In this document: one piece after another, positions 63,933 to 64,000 of the stretch
How positions within the stretch are numbered: the stretch's first letter is position 1
Layout of the letters: each line of letters begins with the position of its first letter
Source: Rhexocercosporidium sp. MPI-PUGE-AT-0058
Lineage: Eukaryota; Ascomycota; Leotiomycetes; Helotiales
DNA: 64,000 nt
Assembly (NCBI GenBank): GCA_020746875.1
Contig: JAGTJL010000012.1
Location: forward strand, 806,001-870,000
Direction of reading: 5' to 3'
Notes under the pieces: model-generated
The model's input: only the letters and a program-made list of their open reading frames with translations
The model's database searches: none
What the model was told of the DNA's origin: nothing
Position numbers and translations under genes: made by a program

Positions 63933-64000
63933 CTTGTTAATTTGTGAGGTCTTTAATTGTTATTGGGGAGAGTGTAGATTTACTCGGTGAAGTAACAGGG
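63933..64000. promoter_or_regulatory. start of the amidoligase 2 upstream region
   Basis: 68 bp to the window edge. Too short to interpret. Confidence 0.3.

Noticed and set aside
1..64000. CRISPR arrays, operons, bacterial promoters or prophage
   Set aside because: Spliced genes, monocistronic layout and fungal families throughout. No spaced palindromic repeats were seen.

Overview
This window is nuclear DNA of a filamentous ascomycete (Pezizomycotina). The evidence is short introns (about 45-220 bp) with GTRNGT donors and CTAAC-like branch points, a class II hydrophobin, an Ecp2/Hce2-type secreted protein, a DUF7707-type GPI protein and orthologues of standard fungal housekeeping genes. The overall protein style suggests Leotiomycetes (Helotiales), but this is an impression and was not tested. 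There are no operons, CRISPR arrays or complete rRNA/tRNA genes. I joined exons by hand, so multi-exon CDS coordinates span the introns and the exon limits are given in the evidence.

Layout. 0-2.7 kb: the 3' end of an unidentified gene and a frameshifted F-box-type pseudogene. 3.2-33.9 kb is gene-dense and mostly housekeeping: a Tma17/Adc17-like proteasome-assembly chaperone, two conserved unknown proteins, a nucleoside hydrolase, LSM8 and VPS26 (divergent), NUP120, RAD51, a membrane-anchored unknown, a four-exon unknown, ACL4, GIR2 and PUF6 (a ribosome/translation cluster), and a PIN-like auxin-efflux-family transporter. A degenerate stretch interrupts it at 22.8-24.5 kb. 34-42.2 kb is gene-poor. 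It holds an NmrA-like remnant, a tRNA-like Pol III relic, a diverged direct repeat, a 157-bp MITE with 30-bp inverted ends, a secreted Hce2-domain protein, a stand-alone PAH-domain protein and a coding relic with two stops.

42.2-53 kb: a haloacetate-dehalogenase-like hydrolase, a class II hydrophobin, a mitochondrial-type unknown, an eight-repeat Ish1/Msc1 protein and a large kelch membrane protein. 53-59.4 kb: a possible 34-residue micro-protein, an ORF broken by one TAG, an MFS transporter and a GPI-anchored DUF7707-type protein. 60.4-64 kb: two diverged paralogues of the putative amidoligase family, tail to tail, with a small coiled-coil ORF between them. This is the best candidate for an undescribed system: the two proteins share the ELEF, HVHVG, FEPQ and RQH-x-GTLD signatures, and fungal members have no established substrate to my knowledge.

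Functional links: ACL4, GIR2 and PUF6 all serve ribosome assembly or translation. LSM8 (U6 snRNP), VPS26 (retromer), NUP120 (nuclear pore) and RAD51 (recombination) are unrelated core functions. The hydrophobin, Hce2 protein and GPI protein are cell-surface or secreted. Many genes share a compositional habit: the coding strand is C-rich in one segment and turns G-rich towards the 3' end.
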